Shown piece by piece: positions 42,572-54,694 of a stretch of DNA of 64,000 nt; position 1 is the stretch's first letter; each line of letters begins with the position of its first letter. The notes below the pieces were generated by a model that saw only the letters and a list, made by a program, of their open reading frames with translations, searched no databases and was not told where the DNA came from. The translations under genes were made by a program, and so were the position numbers. The stretch comes from Rhabdophis nuchalis (lineage: Eukaryota > Chordata > Lepidosauria > Squamata > Natricidae), in NCBI GenBank assembly GCA_039707465.1, contig CM077643.1, positions 244,868,419-244,932,418 of the forward strand, given 5' to 3'.

Positions 42572-42814
42572 TTCACATTTATGACAGTTCCGGTATCATG
42601 TGATCACCTTTTTTGATCTTCTGAGAAGCAAAGTCCATGGGGAAGCTAGAGTCACTTAACAACTGGGTTACTAACTTAACAACTGCAGTGATTCCTTCAA
42701 CAACGGTGGCAAGAAAGGTCATAAAATGGGACAAAACTCACTTAACAAATGTCTCACTTAAACGAAAGAAATTTGGGATTCAGTTCTGGTCGTAAGTCGA
42801 GGACTAACCCACGT

Positions 42815-43490
42815 ATAGAGGTCACCAAAAGCTGCTTCTGCATAGCAGAGTTTGTCCAAACTCTATCCAGAGTTTCTCCATACCTCTGGATGAAAGAGTT
42901 TCTTCAAGCCAGGCCATATTGTTTGTTAAGAAGCTTTACAAATATTATAACCTGCTCTGGGCCACCAGCTGAAGGCTATAACATTTTGAATAGGCTTTTA
43001 AATTCCTTGTCTTAACAACTTTTTTATAAGCTCCTTGATTTAGAATATGTATTATAAACCTGGAAGGAACACTTTGGACAATGCCTCATTGATGGAATTC
43101 CTGTCATTTCTACTTCATTGTGTTTGTTAAGCCTGGATGTCTGTCAGTATATTACTTTGGCATAATATAGATCTGTATCTAACTTGCTTAAAAAAACCCT
43201 GAAACCATCCCGCAAACATCACAACTCTCCAGGTTTATCAGTTTTCTGACTGAAATAATTGTTTCATGCTCTTCTTCTTCAGATATGGCAAGTATAATAA
43301 AGCGGTTCTTCAAATTTATATGCTGGACAGGTAGAGGGTTGCTCTATCTACTGCTTCAGTTAAATTCTGCTTTTTATCAGATGGTATATTAAAAACTGGG
43401 TTTATTAAATACCATCGGCTTAAAAGGTAATAGGCTGAAATGTTTTTTAAAAGGAAAGAATTGATACCCAGCATTTTGGAACAATCTTTT
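42815..43490. other. Unassigned sequence
   Basis: Nothing recognised. Confidence 0.3.
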
Positions 43491-44130
43491 ACGGAGCTGG
43501 CAGCAGAGTCGGGCTGAGAGGAGGTTGGGGAGGAACATGGGCCAATCCTGTAGTCTGGGGAAGGCTCAGACGAGGGCTCTGTGTCGAAGGCAGAGAGGGG
43601 GCCAAGACCATCTGGTAGTTATGTTCTGCCTCCAGAGCCTCTGGAATCTGACATCAGTGAGGCAGAAGAACAGTGTGAGCTTGTTCCCAGTGTGCACATG
43701 CACAGAGCTGCCAGAAGGCAAGAACAATTAAGAAAAAAGGGGTGACTTGGGAGTAAGGCTTGGAGATGATTGGCCCCTCCCATAAGACATAAAAGAGGAG
43801 CAAACGGAGGTGAGCCTTTGCAGGAAGCAATTTGTTCATCTGGTCGGTTCAAGCTCTGAGAAGCTCTGTTTGACTCTGTGCTAAGTTTGGCCTTGCAAAA
43901 CTAATTGGCAATTAGATCTCTGGCAGCATTTCAAGGGAGATAAAGGTGGGTGCTTATCAACATTACCCTGAAAGACTGGCAACTCGAGCAGACGTCTGTT
44001 GGAATCTTCATAGACTGTTGGGGAAGCTGTGCGGGTTGTGAATGACCATAATTCACAGGCATATAAGTAAAAAAGGGGTTTTGGGAATAAGATTGTGATT
44101 TATGCTTTCTCAGGAAGCCTAGGTCAGAAC
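43490..44130 (+). mobile_element. Possible LTR or retroelement leader
   Basis: A GC-richer block with CATGCACAGAGCTGCCAG and a TATA-like CATAAAAGAGGAG at about 43787-43799. Ordered unique sequence follows that I vaguely associate with a squamate retroelement leader. No terminal repeats or target duplication found. Low confidence. Confidence 0.25.
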
Positions 44131-44735
44131 ACAACCCTCATTTTAGTAACTGCCATAGCAACAGCAATATCACTTAGGCTTAAATATTGCTCCACAGTGC
44201 TTTACAGTAATGGTTTACAGTGTCAACATATTGCCCTCAACAACCTGGGCCCTCATTTTACCAACCTCAGGCTGTCAACCTTGAGCCATTCAGAATCAAA
44301 CACCAGGCTGTGAGCAGAGTTAGCCTGCAATATTGCGTTCTAACCACTGTGCCAACATGGCTCCAAGACCAGGTAAATCTTGGAATAATAACAGCTCATA
44401 TTTTGACTATCTTTGAGCCAAAGCATAATCCAGCCAAAGTTAGGAGTTTAAGGACATAAATGCACGATCCTATTCTTCTGGTTGAGATTAAGAGCACTTA
44501 TAAGAATGACTAACTTTGCTCAGATTAAGTAAGGACTAAAGCCAGGCTGGAAATGAACTGTTCTTGAACTTTGGATACAACCTAATTCCAGGCTAGTGCA
44601 ACTGCCCTATCCTGTCCTTTATTTCCTGCTTGCTAGCTCATCTCAATCATGTGGCCAGCTGTTTTACCTACTGTTGCTGACTTGGAAGGTAAGCAGCTGA
44701 GCTTCTAAATGCTCCATTTTCAGTGCTGTATGCAT
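44131..44735. other. Unassigned sequence
   Basis: The stretch near 44140-44360 (GCAACAGCAATATCACTTAGG and following) resembles the reverse of a squamate tRNA-SINE-like repeat, but too weakly to define. Confidence 0.3.
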
Positions 44736-44737
44736 GC

Positions 44738-45084
44738 TAGTGGGGGGATATGACTGGTACACCCCGGTACGGATGTACCGGTGCCTGCTGGGAGTATCAG
44801 GTACCATTCTGGTACAGTGCTCCAGAGAGTCCACCTACCCACCCATGCTCCTTACCGGTATTTGAGGTATTTGGGGCTTCCATGCATGTGCATAGTGTGT
44901 ACGGTACCAGAGCGATGCTCCGCTGAGCAGCTGGAGCATTGTGGAGGTGTCGCAGAGCATCGCAGGTGGTAAGTATGCATGTGCATGCTGTGAGCGTATA
45001 CACATGTGCTGCGTATGTTCATGTGGTGGATGCCCAGACCCGTTGCACTGTACCAGTTGCAACAGGATCCGGAACCCTCCACTG
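44738..45084. mobile_element. hAT-type MITE, family A
   Basis: It starts TAGTGGGGGGATATGAC and ends CCCTCCACTG. The flanks ATGCATGC and GTGCACGC match at 6 of 8 bases. Its interior is an inverted relative of the copy at 19417-19724. Confidence 0.72.
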
Positions 45085-45089
45085 GTGCA

Positions 45090-46155
45090 CGCAAAACACA
45101 CATATATGCAAAGAGGGGTTATTAAGCTGGCAGCATCCCACTGCTGCTTTTAATGCCTGATATCTATGAGAGAAATGTAGATACCTTTTTCTTTTTGAGC
45201 TAAAATAGGAAGAGGGATTCTCTCTTTCTCCAAGCCTCCTTGGAGCTTTTAAAAATATATATATTTTAAGATGGTGCTCTCTGCATTGTGTGTTAGTCTG
45301 GAAATACCAAGACATTTGTGACACACTTGGCATGGTACACTGTGCATGGCTGGTGTATGTTTAGGACCGAGGTTGGTGAAATTTTGTAGACAGTGTTTGG
45401 TTGTATGCCCTTCTGTCATGCAGAGCTGTAATCTCCATTATGGGTTACCTGCGAAATAGTCCTGTTCTACCCCAAAGTTGCGATATAATGAGCAGCATTT
45501 AAATGGGCAGTCCCTTCTAAACTTCCTTGAGAATGAGTTCCAATGAACGCCATGGAGCCTATTTTTGAATTGACACATGTATAGCATTGCTTTGTTAGCA
45601 TTTGTTCGTCTGACATTGTGTGATTTTTCTGCAGGGTAAAAAAAAAAAACCGTCCTCATTCTGTTTATATAGTTCTTGACACAATGAGGTTCTGATCTTT
45701 GGCCTTTTTGTTGCTGAAATACTAATAATAATCATGATATGTCTTTTTTTAAAACCTGTATTTATGGTAGGAGGGAAGCTATTCAGTCTGGTAGACTAAC
45801 AAAGGAAACAACCTTTTCAAAATCTTAGGAAATTAATTATTGCCTTCACTTTTATTGAACTAGAGGGCTGTTTTACAGCATGCTGTTATAAACAGCTGCG
45901 CATACTTTTTATGCATATATGAAGTTTTTCTACTACTTACTAATTTTTCTTACTACTTATAAGCAAAGTCACTGCAGCACATTGTAAAAGCTTAATTTAA
46001 ACTTTCTTTTCATATCTTTTTTCTAAAATAATGGCATTTATGAAAAAGGTCACTATGAAAAAAATGTTTGTAAAATGTTTGTACAGTTCTAGACATGTCT
46101 CTTTAAATGCAAATGTATTAAATTTAAGAGATCATCTCCCTAACTTCTTTGCAGT
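45090..46155. other. Unassigned sequence
   Basis: Nothing recognised beyond short homopolymers. Confidence 0.3.
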
Positions 46156-46161
46156 GAAGGG

Positions 46162-46427
46162 CAGGGATCAACCGTGGGTTTCACATTTTGTTATCCCCAG
46201 TTCGCCGCGCGCATGTGTGCTCGCTTCGTGTACACACCAGCTTTGAAGGCACACTCGCCCCTTCTGTGCATGCACTTTGCTCACATGCAGGTCTTCCATG
46301 CATGCGCCCAGCCTAAAAACTGTGCCTAGATAGGATAGTATAGAGCCAGGGCAGGTGGGCAGGCACACCCATGATTTTTGCTACTGGTTTAGGTGAACCA
46401 GTCCGAACTGGCTGAATACCAACTCTG
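46162..46427. mobile_element. hAT-type MITE, family A, degraded
   Basis: CAGGGATCAACCGTGGG at the left and CTGAATACCAACTCTG at the right resemble the family ends. GGTGAACCAGTCCGAACTGG is diagnostic of the interior. The 8-base flanks are not clearly duplicated. Confidence 0.6.
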
Positions 46428-46487
46428 TTGGGGATCTTATGACCTTTCAGATGTTGATGATCTATAACTCTCAACAGCCTTAGCTTT

Positions 46488-46653
46488 TAAATTATTATTT
46501 TTATTATTATTATTTTTCCCATTTCAAAAACATTCATTGATATACATTCTTATACATACTATTTAACATTTATCTATTCATCATTAATCTCTATACACAT
46601 TCTTACATATATACTATATGATACAGTTTGGATCGCTTTCTTTCTTGTGGGTG
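46488..46653 (-). mobile_element. Short LINE 3'-end insertion with 17-bp TSD
   Basis: TCAACAGCCTTAGCTTT is present at 46471-46487 and again at 46654-46670. The 166-bp insert ends, in minus-strand sense, in an AATAATAATAAAAATAAT tail. The size of the duplication and the A-rich tail indicate target-primed reverse transcription. It is probably a heavily truncated L1. Confidence 0.75.
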
Positions 46654-46984
46654 TCAACAGCCTTAGCTTTAATTGTCATTGTTGAGGCTTCTGGAAATTG
46701 TACTCCAGAGCAATCTTAGCAGGATTAGTGCAGTGAAATAGCAGATCTTGTATCATTCTCAAAGTTGTCCAATTTTAAGATAGGTTTGAGATATTCAGTC
46801 CTGCATGGTTCTTTCCTCTATTCGTTATGGGAATCAGGCTAGTGTAAATAAATTACAAATCTTGTGGTCTCTCAACTGAACTCAGGAGTTTTTTTATTCA
46901 AAACTTGTTCTCTCTTCATCCCTGGCCACATTTTATTTGGGTAGTTGTACCATTTTGATGCATTGCCAATCTATTGTTCTACAA

Positions 46985-48306
46985 TATATATATACTTTTA
47001 TTTACAGTCACAGACCAAAACACAAGTACTACAGGAAGAAATGTTAAAAAAAATTATCATAATATCATAACAATGGATCGCCAATAGCTTAACTAAGGAA
47101 GGTTACAGCGTTCTCCCCTAATGGTTACAGCTCTTAAGAAGAATTTTGAGACCTGAAAAGTGATATATGGAGAGCCATCTCCTAGGCAGTGGGCCATCAA
47201 GTTACAACCATTGAGTCTAGAAGGGATGGTTTCAAGGAGAGACAGTAACTTAGATCTGTCTGCGTTATACATGGGGCAAGATAGAAGGACATGCTCCGCA
47301 GTTTCAACCTCGGCTCTGTCGCAAGGGCATAGCCGCTCGTTGATCGGGAGCCTCTTGAAGCGACCATCCAAAAGTGCTGAGGGCAAGACATTAAAGCGAG
47401 CTAGGGAGAAAGCTCTTCTATACTTAGGGATGGTTAAAGTATAGAAATAGGAAGCCATCCTCAGTCCGTAATTATTGAATTGATTGAAGGTCAGGGGGGA
47501 GCAAGTTTTATTGGCTCTGGCTCGTAAATATTGTAGATCAATGTCCACGAGTCGTTGGACTACTCTAAATTGGGCGTCCTTAAGGCCATAGTTTCCCAAA
47601 TCATCCCCCGTGAAGCCTAGCAGGTGTAGCTTCTTCAGCAGCTCTTTTCCCCAGCAAGAGATATGAGAGTCCGCAAGCACTCGGGAGAGGTAGCTACCAG
47701 GGGCTGCCAAAAAAAGCACCCGAAACCACCATTTAAAGGTATTAATCCACGCCATACATTCAACCGATCGGATGCCCAGTTCCAGGTACATCGAATCAAA
47801 GCCAACACAGGAAGGAAGGCCCAAAAGTTTTCTAAGGAAGGCAGCCTGGGTTCTTTCAATACAGTCCTTGAAGCCCCGTATCCATATGGGAATACTGTAA
47901 AGGGTTTGGGCCAGTGTTTTGGCTTTATAGATACGTAGGGCAGAAGGAATGGACTGGCCACCCTTAGTATAGAAGAACCTTAAAATCTGCTGGTGACTAC
48001 ACGAGGCCGAATTCAGCACCTGGGTTTGATGTCTGGTCCAGACACCGGTGTTCTGGAATTGAATGCCTAGATACTTGAAGTGGAAGACCTGTTTAACAGC
48101 ATTACCACTGATATCCCAGTTATACAATTTCCGAGCTCTAGTGAACACTAACACTTTCGATTTTTCATAGTTGATGGACAAGTGGTTTTCGACACAGTAA
48201 GACCCAAATGCAGTAAGTAGTCTTTTCCGACCTGGTCTGGACAGTGAGAGGAGGACCGCATCATCGGCATAAAGAAGAAGCGGGATCTTTATAGTTGTCA
48301 GCTTCG
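46985..48306 (-). mobile_element. LINE 3' fragment of a second clade (R4/Dong-like?)
   Basis: A minus-strand non-LTR element fragment carrying the end of an RT, a long C-terminal domain and a short 3' UTR with a TGTAAATAAAAG tail. It is unrelated in sequence to the L2 copies. The clade call is tentative. It has been cut upstream at 48306, inside RT. Confidence 0.75.
47093..48300 (-). pseudogene. LINE reverse transcriptase C-terminal part
   Basis: Translation from about 48300 reads LLLYADDAVLLSLSRPGRK (RT catalytic YADD). It runs through the start-like MSINYEKSKVLVF at 48181, then FKYLGIQF, and an open frame of 362 codons to 47093. Near the end is CPCDRAEVETAEHVLLSC, a CxC...H...C zinc-knuckle-like motif typical of several LINE clades. 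The frame is intact in this portion, but most of the protein is missing, so it is a dead fragment. Confidence 0.8.
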
Positions 48307-48571
48307 GGAGTTTTTTTATACAAAACTTGTTCTCTCCTCATCCCTGGCTACATTTCCCAATTACCTTATTTGGGTAGTTGTACCATTTTGATGCATTGCC
48401 AATCTATTGTTCTACAAGTTCCACAGCCTTTTGGGAGAAACTTATATAATGTTCCTTTTCCACCCTACCTATAGATCTACATTGGATCTACCAAGAAAAC
48501 TAGGATTGGACAACCCATGATGTCTACTCCCCCACCTCCTCCTCCTCCTCCTGCTCCCCCCACCACACTTG

Positions 48572-48619
48572 GGAATTGAAAACCAGAAGTCTTAAAATTG
48601 CCAGGTTTGGAGACTCCTG
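48572..48619. mobile_element. Right-end remnant of the palindromic MITE family
   Basis: GAAGTCTTAAAATTGCCAGG and the end GGAGACTCCTG match the family seen at 8257-8350 and supply the right end that is missing there. Confidence 0.6.
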
Positions 48620-49578
48620 CTTTAACTCATAAAGAAAACAGAATCCTACCATCTACCCACCCAATCACACCTCACTTCTGAATCCTAGGATGCACAACAG
48701 AACATTGAAGACACTATTAGCCTTTGAAGTGACACATTATCAATAGTTGGTGAGATTGTGCCTTGCCTTTATTAGAATTAAATATTTAGAATTTGGCATA
48801 CTCATTCAGCTTATAATTCCAGCTGACTGCGACCTGCGGTATTTCAAAGCAATGCCAAAGTTTAGTTCTCACCTAATTGCATGCAAAGCAGCCTGCTCAA
48901 CGACTTCCTTAATCCAGAATGAATATGGGTCTGTCTTTCTAGATCACCATGCCTCAGTGGGAAAGAAAACCCAAACAGAGGAGGAAATAGAAAGACCATC
49001 AGTCTTCAATTTATTCAATTTTGTTTGTGTCACTCCCAAAACATTAGTTAATTGCAGCTTTCTGTTTTTGCAAGTGTGGCTTTTTAGCTTTGGGCAACAG
49101 CTAAAAAAACAGGTCTAGCAGGATGTTTTTCATCCCTTCGGAGATGGGAACAGAAGTTGATAGATGTACTTGAGCATGATGGTGTACATCCTATGGGCAC
49201 CTCCCTCCCTTACTGTTTGCCAGGCTCCTAGCCATCAGTAACATCCTTTAATAAAAATTATAACAAGTGGGAAGCTGTTCTGCCTTCAAAGCAAAGCATC
49301 AGCTTCTAATATTATCCTTATTTCTCAAATGGCTTTTGGACCACATAAAAGCCTTGCTTTATAGGCACTTTTAGAAAATAAAAAATGGGCGACTGCAACA
49401 CTTGCTTGGAGCTTGGCCAATCCTGTCTTCAAAAGACAAAGGCAACTTGGAAGGAAAGAGAGCAGCCCAAGAGGTTTGTGGGGTGGTCGGGCAACAACCT
49501 TGCCTTTTTACCTTGTTAGCAAGTTGTTTCGAGTTTGCTAATGGTCCTGCAAAATTGACTTAAAACCCTGCATGACCC

Positions 49579-49754
49579 CAGCGGTGGGATTCACTTCCCT
49601 ACTGGTTCGCAAATGTGAGTGCACGTGCCACATCTGCACATGCCCACCACCTTGTCTGCATGTGCAGTGCTCACACATTACGTCAGGGCAACCTCCCGCA
49701 CCCACTGCTACCGGTTCACCTGAACCGGAGAGAACCGGCTGAATACCACCTCTG
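49579..49754. mobile_element. hAT-type MITE, family A, perfect 8-bp TSD
   Basis: It starts CAGCGGTGGGATTCAC and ends GAATACCACCTCTG. CATGACCC is perfectly repeated at 49571-49578 and 49755-49762. It is the shortest full copy (176 bp). Confidence 0.92.
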
Positions 49755-50033
49755 CATGACCCCCATAAAATAGTGTTTCTTAAAGGGCAGGACCTCTGGT
49801 AGTCCGTCAAGACACTTTTAGAGGTTTGTAGAATCAAAATAATTTGCCCACCTAGGTTGTTCTAATGTAGAATATCCAAATCATATCCAACATGACCTAC
49901 TGACATCATACAACTCTGAAATTGGTATCCTGTTGCAGAGGACAGGTGAGATAAGGTGGCAGATAATCATTTGACTTTTTAGAGTTTGACCTGAACTGCC
50001 GGTCAATGTGAATAGTCTCCAGAACTGCAATAA

Positions 50034-50135
<102 letters not shown>

Positions 50136-50154
50136 TTTTCTTTCCTTCCCTCTC

Positions 50155-50192
50155 CCCTCCTCCTCCTCCTCCTCCTCCTCCTCCTCCTCCTC
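50155..50192. repeat. (TCC)n microsatellite
   Basis: About 12 TCC units shortly after the TTTC run. Confidence 0.95.
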
Positions 50193-50399
50193 TTCTTTTG
50201 ATTTATGTAGTCACCTACTTATAATTACAACTCAGAGAAGGGAACATAGGATTTAAAACAACAACCATATGAGATAGAATAAATGATAATACTAATACAT
50301 ATATAATAATAGCACAGTGCTATATGTGGACAATCAAATGTAATCCATGTGACCATATGGACCATAACAAAGTTGGCTCACCTAAGCTCTAGACTCCAG

Positions 50400-51075
50400 C
50401 TGAAAGAACATTTAGGTCTTTAAGGAGGTTTGAAATCACCATGAAATGTAGGCCAAACAAATCTCAGGGGTTATAGTGTTCCAGAGAAGTCACACTTCTT
50501 GGGCTTCATTACAAGTTTAATAGATGGAACCTGAACCAAGCTGGTCTCCTGGATCTAGTGGGATGGACAGAAACAATAAAGAAAGATGGTCTGGCGTAGC
50601 CTGGTTCCATGCCATGAAGGACTTTATAGGTATTAACCAGTATCTAGAGTTCTACTTGAAAGTCTACTGGGAATCTCTGCAGCTCTCGAAGCACATACTG
50701 TACTGAGGTGGGTCTATAATTGTCTTTATTACTACATTCTGGACCAGATGCAGCTTTCAAGTGATCTTGAAGGGCAGCCTGATGTAGAACATAATCATCC
50801 ATTGGCAGGTCACCAAGGTGTGAATGACTGTAAAAAATGTTTCCCAATCCAGGAAGGGGTGCAGTTGGTGGCAAGATGAATTGGTGTCAAGGCCCTTCAG
50901 CCACAACTGCCACTCGTTCATTAAACAGCAACCACGAATCCAAGAGAATCCCCCCCCTGAATTATATGCTACTTGTCATGGGGAAAGTGCAATTCCAACA
51001 AGAGCTCCCAGATTCTGGGCCCTTAAAACCCAGAGCTACTCTTGGTCTTGTTGGGGTTGACTCAAAGCATGTTTT
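50400..51075 (-). mobile_element. Old L2-like LINE relic
   Basis: The plus-strand order of CCATGAAGGACTTTATAGGT, TACTTGAAAGTCTACTGGGA, ACATTCTGGACCAGATGCAG and CAGCTTTCAAG parallels L2 copies 1 and 4 (for example CATTCTGGACCAGCTGAAGT at 2793), with about a third of the bases changed. No frame is open. Confidence 0.65.
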
Positions 51076-51079
51076 GTCT

Positions 51080-52024
51080 CACAGTCTCCATTTGTCATAG
51101 TCTCACAGAAATAATCACACACAAATAGCCTTAGCCAGGCAAGGGCTTATCATAATCTTATACCCAGCCAATTAGAATGTGCAAAGTAGTTTGATCCTTT
51201 ATGTGACAGGTTAGTCTGAATGACACAGTACTTAAAACTATATTACACTTTCCAGTTAAGTGGAAATTATTGCTCTCTCTCTCTCTCTCTTTTGCAATGT
51301 TCTCAGCAGGATCATAATTTATTTACTTTGGTAGTTCTTCATTGAGAAGAAGGTCAAATGGTTCTGTCTATCAATAGTTCTTAATAAGCTTACAAAAAGT
51401 GCATTCTCTAGATCCAAGCCAGTATGCATTCTGAAGCAAATACGCCTCTCAGGGAAATATGCTTTGAATATTAATTGACTGCAATATCTTATGCAACACT
51501 GGTAAGAAAGATGAATTCGGAGGATTGCAGTCACTTAGTGGGACCTGGTTTCTATTTTTTCTCAGGTTTGAAAAGAATATCTAGCACCTCTTTATTATCC
51601 TTCTCAAGGGGCAAATGCCATCAATTCTACAGTTTCATGATCTAATTGTTGAAATGGAACAGAGAGAGATTTTTGCAATTTCTGTCCAGTCTCCCAATTT
51701 TATTTTATTTTTTACTTCAGGACTTTTCTCCACGGTATGCATGCCAAATATTGATTCAGAGAATCTGCTGGGCACATATTTGGCACCTACATTTTTATTT
51801 ACTTTCCCAAATCCTCTCTGCATTCCTGTTTCCTGTGTTTTTGTTGCAACCCACCATTCTCAGGAAGCACTCCTGACAATTTCCTATCTTTCTCATGTAG
51901 ATAAATAGTACACATTCTAATTCACAGAGTGTAGGCATCCAAAGATTGGTTTGAAAGATGGGACCTGAATTAGAGATCCTAACTTGCCTAGAATAGTATT
52001 AGCACGTCAATTTTTTATTTTAAA
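51080..52024. other. Unassigned sequence
   Basis: Contains a (CT)n run at 51276-51291. The overlapping 97- and 76-aa ORFs at 51615-51908 are Phe/Leu-rich without family features. Confidence 0.3.
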
Positions 52025-52375
52025 AGGGATGCGGTGGCTTAGAGGCTAAGACGCTGAGCTTGTCGATCAGGAAGTTTGGCTGTTTGGCAGTTCAAAACTC
52101 TAGTGCCGTGTAACAGAGTGAGCTCCCGTTATTTGTCCCAGCTTCTGTCAACCTAGCAGTTTGAAAGCATGTAAAAATGAAAGTAGAAAAATAGGGATCA
52201 CTTTGATGAGAAGGTAGTAGCGTTCTGTGCCTTCAGCATTTAGTCATGTCGGCCACATGACCAGGAAGACGTCTTCAGACAGCGCTGGCTCTTCGGCTTT
52301 GAAACGGAGATGAGCACTGCCCCCTAGATTCGGAAATGACTAGCACCTATGTATGAGGGGAGCTTTTACCTTTAC
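52025..52375 (+). mobile_element. Sauria-type SINE
   Basis: GGATGCGGTGGCTTAGAGGC is the tRNA-like head and GGCAGTTCAAAACTC a decayed B box. The body has GAGTGAGCTCCCGTTATTTG and GCCACATGACCAGGAAGACG. The end is GAGCTTTTACCTTTACG, the ACCTTT-type tail shared with BovB. Confidence 0.85.
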
Positions 52376-52379
52376 GTTT

Positions 52380-54330
52380 TATTTGTGCTTGTGGCATGCT
52401 GGCCAAAATGCAGTTAGTGGAATCACAAAGTGAAAGTGGCTGGGGAAAACACATATAAGATAATAATTGTTGCAATACTTGAGAGGAAGATAATGCATAA
52501 GGAGGGTAATGAAGAGAATGAAGGCTAGCAAGCAATGGCTAGAAGAGACAGAGACAGGCAATCTGGGTAGCATGACAACTATTTTGGAAGGGAGTGAAAA
52601 GGGCTAAACAAGGAGCCTCCAGCATAGTGAATACAATTAAAAGAATTGGAATTGAAGTAAGGAAAAATGAAAAGAATATTGAGGAAACATACATGGGCAA
52701 GAAAATCATGAAACAGCACCTCACTTCTTTGTCATGTCATGTGGGTGAATTCATTGTAGGAAACAACTATGTTTGGAAGAGTTAGCAGTAAATGAAAACC
52801 AAGCTGCCAAAGGATATGGTGGTTGGATACCATCAAAGCTGGCACCAGCCAGAGCATAGGGAAAAAAATCAAAGTAGTAGTGCAAGATCAGAAGATGTGG
52901 AGAGCCTGACCCTTAGAACTGCCAAAAGATGGGCATGACTAAATGGATAACTTTGTCATTGTATGAGCATGATTGTGATCATGTTGCAAAGTCAAACTGG
53001 GGGGTGGGGTGGGGGGGAAATGCCATAAATGTTAATATCCAAGACAGAACTTGAAAGATTTGTAGAACGATAGATTGTATGATGCCCCAAGGAATATAGA
53101 CGTGAACAAATATTATAAATCAAGGTGGCTATTTTGACAAGGAAAAGAGAGAAATGGATGCAATTTATAAATAAATTACAGTAAATGATTAAATTTTGAA
53201 CCTTGACTCTTTAGAATACCAAAGGAGGGAAAATGGAGAAATTATGAGAAACCCGTAAAAAGGAGTGGGGAGTACACAGTCTATCATTTTTTTAAAAGTG
53301 AAGGCTTGTCAAAAGAATTTAAAAATGACTATGTTCAAGGGCATGCTTCTGCCCACTTCTGTTACACAGAGATGCTTATAATAGAAAAAAAAAACCCATA
53401 TATGTAAGCTGAATACAATGGTATGGGTAATTTAAATGTTCAGGCAGTAAAACAAACAAATCTAAGATCAAGAACGTATGAGTGCTGAATGGATATGAAG
53501 TGGATGCAAACAGGAATGATAGGTATGGAAGCTTGGGACAAGTGGATCTGATGCCCCCCCCCCCAAATGATTGTCTTCCATGAAAGTCTTTCATTGACTG
53601 TAGTATGTACAATAGTCAAACATTTTTGCTCTGCTTTTTGTTCATAGCAATTTTTTAAAACAACAGCTCTTTTTTGTTACCTGGTGGCTTCTTATTTGTT
53701 CTGACTTGGTTCCAAACTGATTTGTGCTTTTACGTGTTACATGCCTATCCAATGTAGGATTACTGAATGGAACTGATGCCTAGATAAAGCGGCACCGAGA
53801 AATGAATGTATGGTTATTTATTACCTTGCTCAAGGTGAGAGCTTTTGATACTTGATATTGAGGGTAAATATAAATGCCTATTTGCCTAGTGGCAATGTAT
53901 CTTAACAAGCTTAAAGCCACAGGGAGCGTTAATAATTTGTAGCATCCTGCTGTATGGTCAGGGGAATCGGCCGCACATCTGTACAAGCAGAGATTTGCAA
54001 GTCCTTTTTAAAATTCCATCTCCTCCTACCCCTATTTGATTGTTTTAAAGATTACAATTTTATATACTAACTGCAAACTCATTATCCGAGTGTCATTCTG
54101 TATGCACCAAAAACGATACCATCCCAACCCAACCTATCATAGAGATATTAGCATTCTGGTGAGAATCCCAAGCTTTACAGGTATAGACAAAATTAAAATA
54201 AAATAAGAGGAAAAGGAAAAGCAGAAACAAGGTGGGTGGGAAGTCGGAAGAGAGAGCAATCGAGCATACTCAATGGCCAGAGAATGTTGCATCTGTGATG
54301 AGAGAGAGAGAATAAAAATAGGGAAGGTGA
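52380..54330. other. Mostly unassigned AT-rich sequence
   Basis: It includes the second copy of the 27-bp motif (52597-52623) and a degraded LINE-like stretch around 52750-52950 (GGGCATGACTAAATGGATAA resembles a BovB/RTE end). A G run lies at 53001-53017 and a C run at 53553-53565. No gene recognised. Confidence 0.35.
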
Positions 54331-54340
54331 GGAATGAATA

Positions 54341-54582
54341 CAGAGGTGAAATCTAGCAGGTTCTGACAAGTTCTGGAGAACCGGTAGCGGAAATTTTGAG
54401 TAGTTCAGAGAACTGGTAGCGCAACTTTTGAATAGTTCAGAGAACCGGCACATGCCACCTCTGGCTGGCCCCAGAGTAGGGAGATTTTGCAGTATCCTTC
54501 CCCTGCCACACCCACCAAGCCACACGACATCCACAAGCCACGTCCACAGAACCGCTGGTAAAAAAATTGAATTTCACCACTG
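54341..54582. mobile_element. hAT-type MITE, family A, 7/8 TSD
   Basis: It starts CAGAGGTGAAATCTAGC and ends GAATTTCACCACTG. AATGAATA (54333-54340) and AAAGAATA (54583-54590) match at 7 of 8 bases. It has the internal blocks AGTTCTGGAGAACCGGTAGC and CCCCTGCCACACCCACCAAG. Confidence 0.88.
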
Positions 54583-54694
54583 AAAGAATATTGTAATTTC
54601 GAAGACATATGGTAGACTGGTGGGATTTCTAAATAGGAGCATCCAATTCTGCAATATTTTGTGGCAAATCATACCTGTGTGCCTCCTTGCCACT

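Larger units (their letters stand above)
41577..42810. mobile_element. MITE, GTAGTCC-end family, split by an L1-type insertion
   Basis: The left end is CAGGTAATCCTCCACTTAC, preceded by TA. The right end, CGTAAGTCGAGGACTAAC, is its inverse. The interior continues in register on both sides of the insertion at 41739-42571. Confidence 0.8.
46885..48417. repeat. ~100-bp direct repeats flanking a LINE
   Basis: 46885-46984 and 48307-48417 are near-identical (three mismatches plus an 11-base gap). They enclose the LINE fragment and look like one unusually long target-site duplication. Confidence 0.9.
48418..50030. other. Mostly unassigned sequence
   Basis: It contains a (CCT)n patch (48533-48553), the palindromic-MITE remnant and a family A MITE (both listed separately). 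The 123-aa ORF at 48747-49118 has no recognisable features. Confidence 0.35.

Noticed and set aside
47160..47961. ORFs on the plus strand and in other frames opposite the LINE RT
   Set aside because: Shadows of the 362-codon minus-strand RT frame.
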